A DNA stretch of 64,000 nt from Arthrobacter sp. SLBN-112. GTDB lineage: Bacteria > Actinomycetota > Actinomycetes > Actinomycetales > Micrococcaceae. The translations under genes were made by a program, and so were the position numbers. The DNA is taken from NCBI RefSeq assembly GCF_006715225.1, contig NZ_VFMU01000001.1, positions 3,038,001 through 3,102,000 of the forward strand, read 5' to 3'. Below the pieces are notes generated by a model. That model was given only the letters and a program-made list of their open reading frames with translations, made no database searches and was not told where the DNA came from. Below, in pieces: positions 34,392-42,260 of this stretch (position 1 is the first letter of the stretch; each line of letters starts with the position of its first letter).

Positions 34392-34764
34392 AGTAGGAGA
34401 GGGGCTCCTCCCCGGCTCAAGCCGCGGAATCCGCGCCTCACTTCGCGCCGCTACCCCCTCTCGAGCCTCGCTGGACCTGGAGGCCGATTTTCCGGGGTCC
34501 GAGGTCCACCAGGTGAACGCCCAGCGTGCAAATGCTTCATCCTCGTCTTCGTGGCCATCGCCTGCCATGAACGAGGGCCAGTGGTGTGGAGCATGAGGCC
34601 AGCTGAGTTGGTACTCGCCTTCTGTGTGCTCTTGACGCCCGAACGACTCCGTTCGTTGCGTGAAGAGCAGTGGCGGGCTGACCTGCGGGATGGGCCCGGT
34701 CTGGGTATCTCTCAGTTCTCACTCCTGGTAGGGGCACTTTGTCGGGTTGGTTGGGGTGGCCAAA

Positions 34765-34909
34765 ACCTGTTCATGGTTCGGGATTACGGATACGACATGA
34801 CGGTGACGTCTTTGGTGCGGAACTTGTTCGGAATGCTTCCTTCGGTGGTCAGGTGGAGCTTTGGGTCTGCGTTTGTCCTGCCAAAGGAAGTGTGGACACC
34901 GTCCACACT
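34765..34909 (+). repeat. Dispersed repeat, copy B (3' part)
   Basis: ACCTGTTCATGGTTC (34765-34779) and TTGTCCTGCCAAAG (34872-34885) occur with the same 106-107 base spacing in copy C (63876 and 63982). The element ends in the perfect palindrome AAGTGTGGAC-N3-GTCCACACTT (34887-34909). The 5' part seen in copies A and C is not recognisable. Confidence 0.75.
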
Positions 34910-35262
34910 TTACGTCTGCTTTAGGTGTGCCCATGCTGGGCACCGGCGACGGGTATCTCCGTAATGCGCGGCGCGTAACTTCCGGGTTGGACAGGGCCGC
35001 GGGACCCTTGAGGCAGCACGACAAACAGTGCACGTGCGCCGTTGCGATCAAGCGTAGGGGAGCGCGGCACGATGACGGGCGGGAGCCTCAAGTACTGTAT
35101 TGATCGCACAAATCAAAAAGCGACTGGGCCCAGATTGACATTCTCAACCCAGATAGAGCCTTGCGTTTGCGCTAGCGGTCGGCCGAGTCGATTAAGAGTA
35201 TTCGCAAGCCATTGTCAGAAAAGAAGAATCAATTTCTACTCCGACCACCCCTTTGAACCTGA

Positions 35263-35283
35263 CTGACGTCAGGTTGGGGTGTG
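35263..35283 (+). repeat. 21-base repeat, copy 1 (TGACGTCA core)
   Basis: Contains TGACGTCAGGTTGGGGTGTG preceded by C. The identical 21 bases occur at 61900-61920 in the same orientation. The core TGACGTCA is a palindrome. Confidence 0.7.
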
Positions 35284-35378
35284 GTTTAACTGGACAATTT
35301 CGCTTGAGTTGGCTCCGGACCTGCGTCCGGTCACATAGGGGGTCGCGTACCTGTGGACGTAGTTGCCCTGCACTGCGC

Positions 35379-36422
35379 TCACTGGGAGGGGGAGCCTACT
35401 GGCCGCCGACCTGGTGCGGCGGTGGACTCTCTTTCCAAAAGCTGGGGTCGGACGGTTGAGTCAGCAATTTCCTCCGCTCCGGACAGCTGCTGTTGGAGCA
35501 AACGGAAGGCTCTAACACCGAGGTCCTTGAAGTCGGGGGCGACTGTGCTCAGGGCGGGCCATGTGAACTCGCTGAAGGGCTGGTTGTCCCAGCCGATTAT
35601 GGATACTTGGTCCGGAACCGCCACTCCCTTCTCGGTGAGTGCGCGGAGGGCTGCGAGAGCGAGTCCGTCATTTGAGCAAAAGACTGCTGTTATTCCTGGA
35701 TCGGCGGCGATCCGAAGTCCTTGTTCGTAGCCCGATCTCGGAGCGCGAGAGGCTTCAAGTACAGGGGGCGGCTTAATGCCGGCATCAGAGAGCGCATCGA
35801 GCCATCCTTGGTATCGCCCCGAGAACTGGGTCAGAGGATAAAGGCCCAGGTGATGGACGGTTGAGTGTCCCAGGTCGAGCAGGTGTTGCGTGGCCTCGCG
35901 TCCGGCTGCGTACTCATCAATGAACGCGTAGGGAAAGCCGGGCTGGCCAGCTGAGAACCCGGATGCGGCGACAGTGGGTATGCTCTTCGGCAGTTGCTTG
36001 AGCACTTCTGCGCCTGATGGATCGAAGTCGAGGACGATGATCCCCGCAAGCTGCTGTTGCAGGGCTATTTCGAGCGCGGCTTTCACATCTTGGTCTTCCG
36101 AAGATTTCACAGCCGATATCACCACGGAGTAGCCTGCTCCCTGCGCCACCTCCTCGATGCCGGCCAGAGTGTTGGCGTAGCCATAGGTGGAGGTGCTGGC
36201 CGCAAAGATCGCGATCATCGATCGTTCGCCGCTTTTCAGCGCTCTGGCTAGTGAGCTCGGTCGGTAATTCAGCTCTTCGATTGCAGCCAGCACTCTTTGC
36301 CGACGCTCCTCGCTGACCGGGATGTTTCCGGTTAAAACGCGCGAGACTGTTGGCACGGAGACACCCGCGAGGCGGGCCACGTCGGCGATCACCGGTTGGC
36401 GGGAATCTTTCGTAATTCTCAT
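35379..36422 (-). CDS. LacI-family transcriptional regulator
   Basis: A 347-residue LacI/GalR regulator. The HTH and hinge are at the N-terminus (IADVARLAGVSVPTVSRVL, then NYRPSSLARALKSG), followed by a periplasmic-binding-protein-like effector domain (about 65-330) with TVHHLGLYPLTQFSGRYQGW and AVFCSNDGLALAALRAL. It is transcribed with the DUF624 gene away from the sugar ABC transporter. The palindrome TGATATCGATATCA in the divergent region, and the near-identical site before the lyase gene at 53.6 kb, are its likely operators. The inducer is probably a sugar released by the cluster's glycosidases. Confidence 0.85.
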   Translation of the reverse strand: MRITKDSRQPVIADVARLAGVSVPTVSRVLTGNIPVSEERRQRVLAAIEELNYRPSSLARALKSGERSMIAIFAASTSTYGYANTLAGIEEVAQGAGYSVVISAVKSSEDQDVKAALEIALQQQLAGIIVLDFDPSGAEVLKQLPKSIPTVAASGFSAGQPGFPYAFIDEYAAGREATQHLLDLGHSTVHHLGLYPLTQFSGRYQGWLDALSDAGIKPPPVLEASRAPRSGYEQGLRIAADPGITAVFCSNDGLALAALRALTEKGVAVPDQVSIIGWDNQPFSEFTWPALSTVAPDFKDLGVRAFRLLQQQLSGAEEIADSTVRPQLLERESTAAPGRRPVGSPSQ

Positions 36423-36462
36423 GTCAGTCCTTGCCGTTCCAATTTGAGCTCTATGGGGAAGG

Positions 36463-37095
36463 TTATCCCGAAGCGCTGTTGCGGGCGCCCATTTGTTGGC
36501 GGACGAGCAGCCAGGCGAGAAAGGCAGGGACTAATCCGCTACCTAGCGGAATCAAGGTCGGCAGGCGGAAGGCCAGAAGCAGCCAGGTGCTCAAGACAAC
36601 CACGCAGCCGGCAAGGGGTAGGGACTTAGCCAGCATTAGACCCCGAACCGATCTCACAAGCTCCGGGCCGGTGACGTCATCCTCGGCAACCATGGACACG
36701 GCCAACAGTGCCACGTAAGCCGCGCCCCCTATGCCACAGATCGGGATGATTATGCACAGTGCCAGCACGCCCGCAGCCCCTGGTGTTGCGAGCCAGAACA
36801 GGATGGAAAAGACAGCTGCAGCCATGGCCACCGGCACGGCCAAGCCCAGATAGCCAACACGGGACCAGGCCCAGGAGAACTCCCCGAAGAAAGATCGGGC
36901 CACCCCGGGACGCTCTTCGATGACCGTTTTGCGCAACGCGCGCTGTAAAGCGACGGCCGCAGGAACAATAGTAAACAGCGGAAGGCTGACGAGCAGGAAC
37001 AGGACCTGCAGCAGGAGGGTGTCTCCGACAGTTTCCAAAGCAGCCATGACTGCCGCACTTCGGGGCCTGCGCCTTTGCTGTTCCATAACTTCCAT
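36463..37095 (-). CDS. YesL/DUF624 membrane protein
   Basis: A 210-residue membrane protein of the YesL/DUF624 type. It begins with a short basic segment, then GDTLLLQVLFLLVSLPLFTI, the usual DUF624 first helix region, followed by ALQRALRKTVIEERPGVARS and FFGEFSWAWSRVGYL, and three further hydrophobic pairs. Its function is unknown, but the family is repeatedly found next to carbohydrate ABC transporters and polysaccharide degradation genes (YesL in the Bacillus rhamnogalacturonan locus). It lies between the LacI gene and the divergent operator-promoter region. ATG at 37095 or an internal ATG four codons later could be used. Confidence 0.75.
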   Translation of the reverse strand: MEVMEQQRRRPRSAAVMAALETVGDTLLLQVLFLLVSLPLFTIVPAAVALQRALRKTVIEERPGVARSFFGEFSWAWSRVGYLGLAVPVAMAAAVFSILFWLATPGAAGVLALCIIIPICGIGGAAYVALLAVSMVAEDDVTGPELVRSVRGLMLAKSLPLAGCVVVLSTWLLLAFRLPTLIPLGSGLVPAFLAWLLVRQQMGARNSASG

Positions 37096-37179
37096 TCACT
37101 GTCTGCAGCATCATTTCCGGGGAGCGGAGCCGCTTCACGTCTCATCATCCTATGGAATGACGGTTGTGACTTGCGCCTC

Positions 37180-37193
37180 TGATATCGATATCA
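37180..37193. promoter_or_regulatory. Perfect palindrome TGATATCGATATCA, probable LacI operator
   Basis: A 14-base palindrome with a central CG, typical of LacI-family operators. It overlaps a probable -10 (TATCAT, 37189-37194) paired with TTGTGA (37164-37169, 19-base spacing) for the ABC transporter operon, and lies 87 bases from the DUF624 start. A one-mismatch copy lies at 53595-53608. Confidence 0.7.
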
Positions 37194-37247
37194 TACACTC
37201 GATGCAGCGCCACCCAACGCCGGGTGGCTACATCAGGAGGATTTGAT

Positions 37248-38525
37248 ATGGCACGTCGACGTGCAGGATTTCTCGCGCTGGCAGTCGCCGGCACCTTGGC
37301 TCTGGGAGCCTGCGGCTCCGGCGGTGCATCTACTGCCCCCGCTTCGAACCCCGCGGAACTGACAGGAACGCTTCGGGTCCTGGTTCCGAGCTACCCCGCC
37401 AGCAACGAAGGTAAAGCCGAGCTTGAGAAGGTAGTGGCTTCCTTCAAGACCAAATATCCGCAGGTGACTGTCGAACCTGACTTCGCAACCTTCGACACCC
37501 TCAACCAAAAGATCTCCACTTCCATTGCTGGAGGCCAGGGTTACGACGTCCTGGTGACCGGGATCGGCTGGGTGCCTCCGTTCGCCGCCAAGAACGTCTT
37601 TGAGGACCTCTCAACGTTCGGCGCCACCGCCGAATCGCTTGGCACATCGACGAACCCCGCCCTCGTCCCGGCTTCGGAATACAAGGGCAAGGTTTACGCC
37701 GTTCCGTTGATCGCAGGGCCCAAGCCTTTGGCCCTGCGCAAATCACTCTTCGAGAAGGCGGGTCTTGATCCGTCAAAGCCGCCGACAACCATGGCCGAAA
37801 TCAAGACCGCTGCTGAGAAGCTCACCGTCAAGGATGCCGCCGGGAACATCACCCAGGCAGGCTTTGACTTCTGGGCGGCGCCGGGTGGCTACCGCCAGGA
37901 CTTCGTTGCCCTGCTCGGGTCACTGGGCAAGCCCCTGTACAACACCGACGGCGAAGCAGAGTTCTCCGGTTCCGAGGGCGTGCAGACCCTTGAATGGATG
38001 AAGAGCATGGTGAACAACGTGCAGAAGTACGGTGCACAGAACGCCGCGAAATCCCCCCTGGTCAACACGGGCGAAGCTGCCCTGGGATTCACCGGCGGAT
38101 ACATTGACTGCTCCGATAAGGGCGTAGGCAAGGCCGTCTGCGATGACCTCGTCTACTTCAACGTCAAAGACAAGGAAGGCTCCATGTTCACCGGCGGCCA
38201 GCTTGCCTCAGTAGGTAAGAGCAGCAAGCTTAAGGCAGCGGCGTGGGACTTCATCCAGGAGCTCAACAAGCCGGAGGCTGAGGCCGGCATCGCGACCCTG
38301 AACTTCGCGGTCCCGGCAGGCAAGGACGCCGCGGATTCGCCGGTCGTAAAGTCCAACCCCGCGAGCACGTTCGTGGCCGCAAACCTTGGCGACGCCAAGT
38401 TTGAGGGCGGAGCCGCGAACTGGCTCGAATTGCGTGGGACGTTTGGAACAAGCCTTGACGATGCCCTTCTGGGTAAGAAGTCAGTCGAGGAAACCCTCAA
38501 GGCTCTGGAGCAGCAGTCAAAGTGA
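37248..38525 (+). CDS. Sugar ABC transporter substrate-binding lipoprotein (CUT1)
   Basis: A 425-residue extracellular solute-binding protein, family 1. Signal peptide ARRRAGFLALAVAGTLALGA runs into the lipobox LGAC, so it is lipid-anchored after cleavage before Cys. The mature part has the usual binding-protein pattern (GTLRVLVPSYPASNEGKAEL, VLVTGIGWVPPFAAKN, YKGKVYAVPLIAGPKPLALR). ATG at 37248 has AGGAGG 7 bases upstream. It delivers a sugar or oligosaccharide to the two permeases that follow. Substrate probably matches the GH36/GH127/lyase products. No ATPase gene is in the operon. Confidence 0.9.
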   Translation: MARRRAGFLALAVAGTLALGACGSGGASTAPASNPAELTGTLRVLVPSYPASNEGKAELEKVVASFKTKYPQVTVEPDFATFDTLNQKISTSIAGGQGYDVLVTGIGWVPPFAAKNVFEDLSTFGATAESLGTSTNPALVPASEYKGKVYAVPLIAGPKPLALRKSLFEKAGLDPSKPPTTMAEIKTAAEKLTVKDAAGNITQAGFDFWAAPGGYRQDFVALLGSLGKPLYNTDGEAEFSGSEGVQTLEWMKSMVNNVQKYGAQNAAKSPLVNTGEAALGFTGGYIDCSDKGVGKAVCDDLVYFNVKDKEGSMFTGGQLASVGKSSKLKAAAWDFIQELNKPEAEAGIATLNFAVPAGKDAADSPVVKSNPASTFVAANLGDAKFEGGAANWLELRGTFGTSLDDALLGKKSVEETLKALEQQSK

Positions 38526-39481
38526 GCACTCTCAAAGAGGCCAAACCAGCGGTGCGTGCGGCGGGGGCGGCTAACACCCGCGCCGCACGCCCTGCGGGGC
38601 GGAAGTCACGTCTTACCCGACAGCAGTCCCGCGCCGGTTGGCTGCTCCTGGCACCGGCCCTGCTGCACTCGACATTCTTTCTCGCCGTGCCCGCCCTCGC
38701 CGCAATCTTCCTGAGCTTCACGAACTACGATTTTTCCGGCGCCTGGCAGATGATCGGCACGGAAAACTACGTCGAGCTGTTCCAGGACGCCCGCTTCCAA
38801 GCGGCGTTCCGCAACACCATCCTTTACACCCTCGCCGTCGTTCCCCTGTCCATGGTTTTGGCCCTTATCATCGCGCTGGGACTAAACCAAAAGATCCGAG
38901 GCCTCGGTTTCTTCAGGACGGTCTACTACCTGCCCGTCGTGACCGCGACCGTGGCGGTCGCCTCGGTATGGCTCTGGATCTACCATCCCAGCGCCGGCCT
39001 GGCCAACGCCGTAGGGAGCCTCTTCGGGCTGACCCGCTCCGAGTGGCTGAATGACCCCGCCACAGCCCTGCCTGCTCTGATGGCCGTCGGCATCTGGCAA
39101 GGACTGGGTGCCAAGATGATCGTCTATTTGGCGGCTCTTCAGGGCGTCTCCAACGAACTGCTGGAGGCGGCGAACCTGGATGGCGCCAATCGCTGGCAGG
39201 TTTTCCGCAACGTCATCTGGCCCGCCCTCGGCCCGGCCCACTATTTCGTGCTGATCACCGCCATCGTTCAGACGTTCCAGGTCTTCGACCTTGTCTTCGT
39301 CATGACCAAGGGCGGTCCGGTCAATTCCACCACCGTGCTGACCTTCGACATCTACAACAACGCCTTTGAAGGCCTCCGCCTCGGTTATGCCTCGGCCGAA
39401 ACGGTGATCATGCTCGTACTCGTCGCTGCCTTCATCTACCTGGGTGGTCGTTCGCAAAGGAAAAACCAGGATGCGCATTAA
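38522..39481 (+). CDS. Sugar ABC transporter permease 1 (MalF-like)
   Basis: A 319-residue CUT1 permease with six helices. A basic N-terminus of about 40 residues precedes the first helix (GWLLLAPALLHSTFFLAVPA). The EAA loop that docks the ATPase is EAANLDGANRWQVFRNVIWP near residue 220. The GTG start overlaps the stop of the binding-protein gene (GTGA). It forms a heterodimer with the next permease; the missing ATPase is probably a shared MsmK/UgpC type encoded elsewhere, as is common for CUT1 systems. Confidence 0.9.
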   Translation: MSTLKEAKPAVRAAGAANTRAARPAGRKSRLTRQQSRAGWLLLAPALLHSTFFLAVPALAAIFLSFTNYDFSGAWQMIGTENYVELFQDARFQAAFRNTILYTLAVVPLSMVLALIIALGLNQKIRGLGFFRTVYYLPVVTATVAVASVWLWIYHPSAGLANAVGSLFGLTRSEWLNDPATALPALMAVGIWQGLGAKMIVYLAALQGVSNELLEAANLDGANRWQVFRNVIWPALGPAHYFVLITAIVQTFQVFDLVFVMTKGGPVNSTTVLTFDIYNNAFEGLRLGYASAETVIMLVLVAAFIYLGGRSQRKNQDAH

Positions 39482-40340
39482 GAATCTCACGCCGGGGCGC
39501 GTAGTCCTCTATGTCGTACTCTCACTGGGCAGTCTGCTCATGGTCGGCCCGTTCATCTGGATGATCCTCACCGCGCTCAAATCAAACAGCGAAGTTGGCA
39601 CGTTCTCCTGGCTGCCCACGGAATTCCACTGGTCCAACTTCGTGGAGGCAATGGACGCAGCACCATTCCTCCGCTATTTCTGGAACAGCCTGGTCCTTAC
39701 CCTTGGGGAAACCGCGCTGACGCTGGTTTTCTGCACCATGGCCGGATATGCGTTGGCAAAAGCTCCGATCCGCGGTGCAAACGGAATCCTGAACTATTTC
39801 ATCGCCTTGATGATGGTTCCCTTCCAGATCATTCTGGTGCCGTTGTTCCTGCTGGTGAAGTCCATTCCCCTCTTTGGCGGCAATGACATCCTCGGGATGG
39901 GCGGGACCGGGTGGCTCAACACCTGGTGGGCTCTGATCATTCCCTTGGCGATCGCACCGCTCTATACCTTCCTGGCCCGCCAGTTCTACGTCACGCTTCC
40001 TTCCGAGCTGGCCGACGCAGCGCGGGTGGACGGACTTGGAGAGTTCGGGATCTTCTTCCGGATCATGACGCCCCTGGTCAAGCCGGCCCTGGTCACCATC
40101 GGTGTCTTCCAGATTGAAGCGGCGTGGAACAGCTTCCTGTGGCCCCTCATCGTCACCAACTCAGATGAGCTTCGACCCCTGCAGGTGGGACTCGCGATCT
40201 TCTCGCAGGATCCTCTGAACGTGCAATGGCCGTACCTCATGGCCGGCGCTACGCTCGCCACGCTGCCCATGATCATCCTGTTCATCTTTGCCCAGAAACG
40301 TTTCGTTGAAGGCATGGCCAGTGCAGGCCTCAAGGGCTGA
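39471..40340 (+). CDS. Sugar ABC transporter permease 2 (MalG-like)
   Basis: A 289-residue CUT1 permease with six helices. The first helix is VVLYVVLSLGSLLMVGPFIW; the EAA loop is ELADAARVDGLGEFGIFFRI near residue 185. ATG at 39471 overlaps the 3' end of the first permease gene by 11 bases; AAAGGA lies just upstream. It partners the MalF-like subunit to import the sugar delivered by the lipoprotein. No unusual feature. Confidence 0.9.
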   Translation: MRIKNLTPGRVVLYVVLSLGSLLMVGPFIWMILTALKSNSEVGTFSWLPTEFHWSNFVEAMDAAPFLRYFWNSLVLTLGETALTLVFCTMAGYALAKAPIRGANGILNYFIALMMVPFQIILVPLFLLVKSIPLFGGNDILGMGGTGWLNTWWALIIPLAIAPLYTFLARQFYVTLPSELADAARVDGLGEFGIFFRIMTPLVKPALVTIGVFQIEAAWNSFLWPLIVTNSDELRPLQVGLAIFSQDPLNVQWPYLMAGATLATLPMIILFIFAQKRFVEGMASAGLKG

Positions 40341-40363
40341 CCCTTCCAAACAAGAGGAACAAC

Positions 40364-41212
40364 ATGATCACGCCGTCAGCCTCAACGCTGGGCGCACCCG
40401 GAGTACCCCTGGACGTCGTACTCTCATGGTTGCAGCAGCACCGCATCCACGGCATCGAACTGCGGCTCGCACCGGGGGAAATCGCCGACCCGGGCTTGGG
40501 TACTGCGGCCCGGAATGACCTCCGGCGCCGAATTCAGGCAGCAGGTGTGCAGGTTACAGGCATCGCTAGCTACGTGAAAGTGGCGGCCCCAGGTGCCAAT
40601 GTATCCGTCGTCGCCGAGCTTATCCAGGCAATCGACTTCGCCAGGGACCTCGGGGCACCAATGGTCCGGGTATTCCCCGGCGCAGACACCCGGCCTGCCG
40701 CCTTCACCGAGGTCCCACCCCTGGTGGAATCACGTGCAGAGGTGGATGAACGAGCGGCACGAAGGCTCAGTGCCATCACCCCCTACGCGGCTGACCTCGG
40801 CGTCCTGCCGGTGCTGGAAACCCACGATTCCCACCCCACGGGAACGGACGTCGCAGGGATCCTGAACCAGGTGGACGGACCCGTGGGAGTGGTGTGGGAT
40901 GTACTGCATCCCTGGCGCGTCGGCGAACCGCTGGACGAGACGTGGAAAACGCTCGAGCCCTGGCTGACAACCGGCCGCGGCTGGGTCCAGATCAAAGACG
41001 CCAACATGCCCGCCAGCAGTACGCCCCTGCCCATCGGCAAGGGTTCATTGCCAACCGAGGAGTTTGGCCAACTGTTGGTCCGCAACGGATACCGCGGCCC
41101 GGTCACTCTTGAATGGGAAAAGGCCTGGTATCCGCAGGCGGCGCAACTGGACGTCGCACTGGGTTCCGTCCGGACATGGTTCGACAGACATTGGGAAAAG
41201 GACATCAATTGA
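40364..41212 (+). CDS. Sugar phosphate isomerase/epimerase-like TIM barrel
   Basis: A 282-residue AP-endonuclease-2-like TIM barrel protein, the group that includes xylose isomerase-like sugar epimerases and inosose dehydratases. Metal-site pattern: HRIHGIELRLAPGEI near the start, VLETHDSHPTGTD in the middle with Glu and His, VGVVWDVLHPWRVGEP with Asp and His, WVQIKDANM and the final Glu in GPVTLEWEKAW. It probably isomerises or dehydrates a free sugar or sugar acid. AGAGGAAC precedes ATG. Its stop overlaps the TTG start of the following dehydrogenase (TTGA). Confidence 0.8.
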   Translation: MITPSASTLGAPGVPLDVVLSWLQQHRIHGIELRLAPGEIADPGLGTAARNDLRRRIQAAGVQVTGIASYVKVAAPGANVSVVAELIQAIDFARDLGAPMVRVFPGADTRPAAFTEVPPLVESRAEVDERAARRLSAITPYAADLGVLPVLETHDSHPTGTDVAGILNQVDGPVGVVWDVLHPWRVGEPLDETWKTLEPWLTTGRGWVQIKDANMPASSTPLPIGKGSLPTEEFGQLLVRNGYRGPVTLEWEKAWYPQAAQLDVALGSVRTWFDRHWEKDIN

Positions 41213-42258
41213 GTGCAGCACTGCACAGCACCACCGCGTCAGGAACGCCTGTGTTCCGGCCCAAAGCGGCCCTGGCAATGCAGGACGCCGACCTGCGGGA
41301 CGCCCTGTTTTCCAAACGCCTCCGCAGGCGGTTCGAATCGATCTGCGACTGCGACTTCAGCATGGTCATCCAGGACTTCGGCACGACGACCGACGAAGCC
41401 ATCCGGGACATCGATGTTCTCCTCACCGGCTGGTTCTCCCCTCGCATCGACGCAACGGTTCTTGCCCGGATGCCACGGCTCAGGCTCATTGCCCACGCAG
41501 GCGGAAGCGTCAAGGGCCATATCCTGCCCGAGTGCTGGGAGCAAGGCATCATCGTGACAACGGCTGCAGAAGCCAACGCCTTGCCCGTGGCCGAATACAC
41601 CCTCGGGCTCATCCTTCTGGCGGGGAAGTCAGCGATCACTGCCAGCCACCTCTACAGGCAGCGCCAAACCAAAATTGACCGGGAGCAGGAGTTCCCGGAC
41701 ACCGGCAACTACGAGCGCGCCATCGGAATCGTCGGAGCCTCCACCATTGGAAGGCTGGTCCTTGAACGTCTCCGGCCCTTTGATTTTGATGTCACCGTCT
41801 ATGACCCAACGATCAGCGACGCGGAGGCGCTGCGGCTGGGCGCCCGCCGGGTTAGCCTGGATGAGCTTATGAGCTGCAGCGACATCGTGTCCCTGCACGC
41901 GCCGGTTCTGCCAGAGACCCTGCACATGATCGGCCCCGCCCGGCTTGCCGCCATGAAGGACGGCTCGACCCTGATCAACACAGCCCGAGGGGAACTCGTG
42001 GACCAGAAGGCACTGGTTGCTGAGCTGGAAGCAGGCCGGCTCAATGCCTTCCTTGACGTCACCAGCCCGGAGCCCTTACCCGCCGGCCACCCGTTGTTTA
42101 CCCTCCCCAACGTCCTGCTGACACCCCATATTGCCGGTTCGATGGGTACCGAGCTGCACCGCCTGGCAGCTTACGCGGTAGATGAAATTGAACGCTACGC
42201 CGCAGCTGCCCCCCAGAGGTTCCCGGTCAGCCTGAACGACCTGGTGAGGATGGCATAG
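41209..42258 (+). CDS. D-2-hydroxyacid dehydrogenase family protein
   Basis: A 349-residue NAD(P)-dependent 2-hydroxyacid dehydrogenase. The Rossmann loop reads AIGIVGASTIGRLVLERL, with Ala-Ser replacing the usual second Gly pair. Catalytic Arg is in INTARGELVDQKAL, Glu in VTSPEPLPAGHPLF and His in VLLTPHIAGSMG. TTG at 41209 is chosen because it overlaps the stop of the upstream gene (TTGA) and has AAAGGA upstream; longer frames overlap the previous gene by 100 bases. Within a sugar locus it may act on a keto-sugar acid or reduce the isomerase product. Substrate unknown. Confidence 0.8.
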   Translation: MSAALHSTTASGTPVFRPKAALAMQDADLRDALFSKRLRRRFESICDCDFSMVIQDFGTTTDEAIRDIDVLLTGWFSPRIDATVLARMPRLRLIAHAGGSVKGHILPECWEQGIIVTTAAEANALPVAEYTLGLILLAGKSAITASHLYRQRQTKIDREQEFPDTGNYERAIGIVGASTIGRLVLERLRPFDFDVTVYDPTISDAEALRLGARRVSLDELMSCSDIVSLHAPVLPETLHMIGPARLAAMKDGSTLINTARGELVDQKALVAELEAGRLNAFLDVTSPEPLPAGHPLFTLPNVLLTPHIAGSMGTELHRLAAYAVDEIERYAAAAPQRFPVSLNDLVRMA

Positions 42259-42260
42259 CA

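Larger units (their letters stand above)
34392..35378. other. Non-coding region with repeat copy B
   Basis: About 1 kb between gntK and the LacI-family gene without a supported gene. It contains repeat copy B (34765-34909), the motif TTGTCAGAAAAGAA (35212-35225) that also occurs after copy A at 18539, and the 20-base TGACGTCA repeat at 35264. Confidence 0.55.
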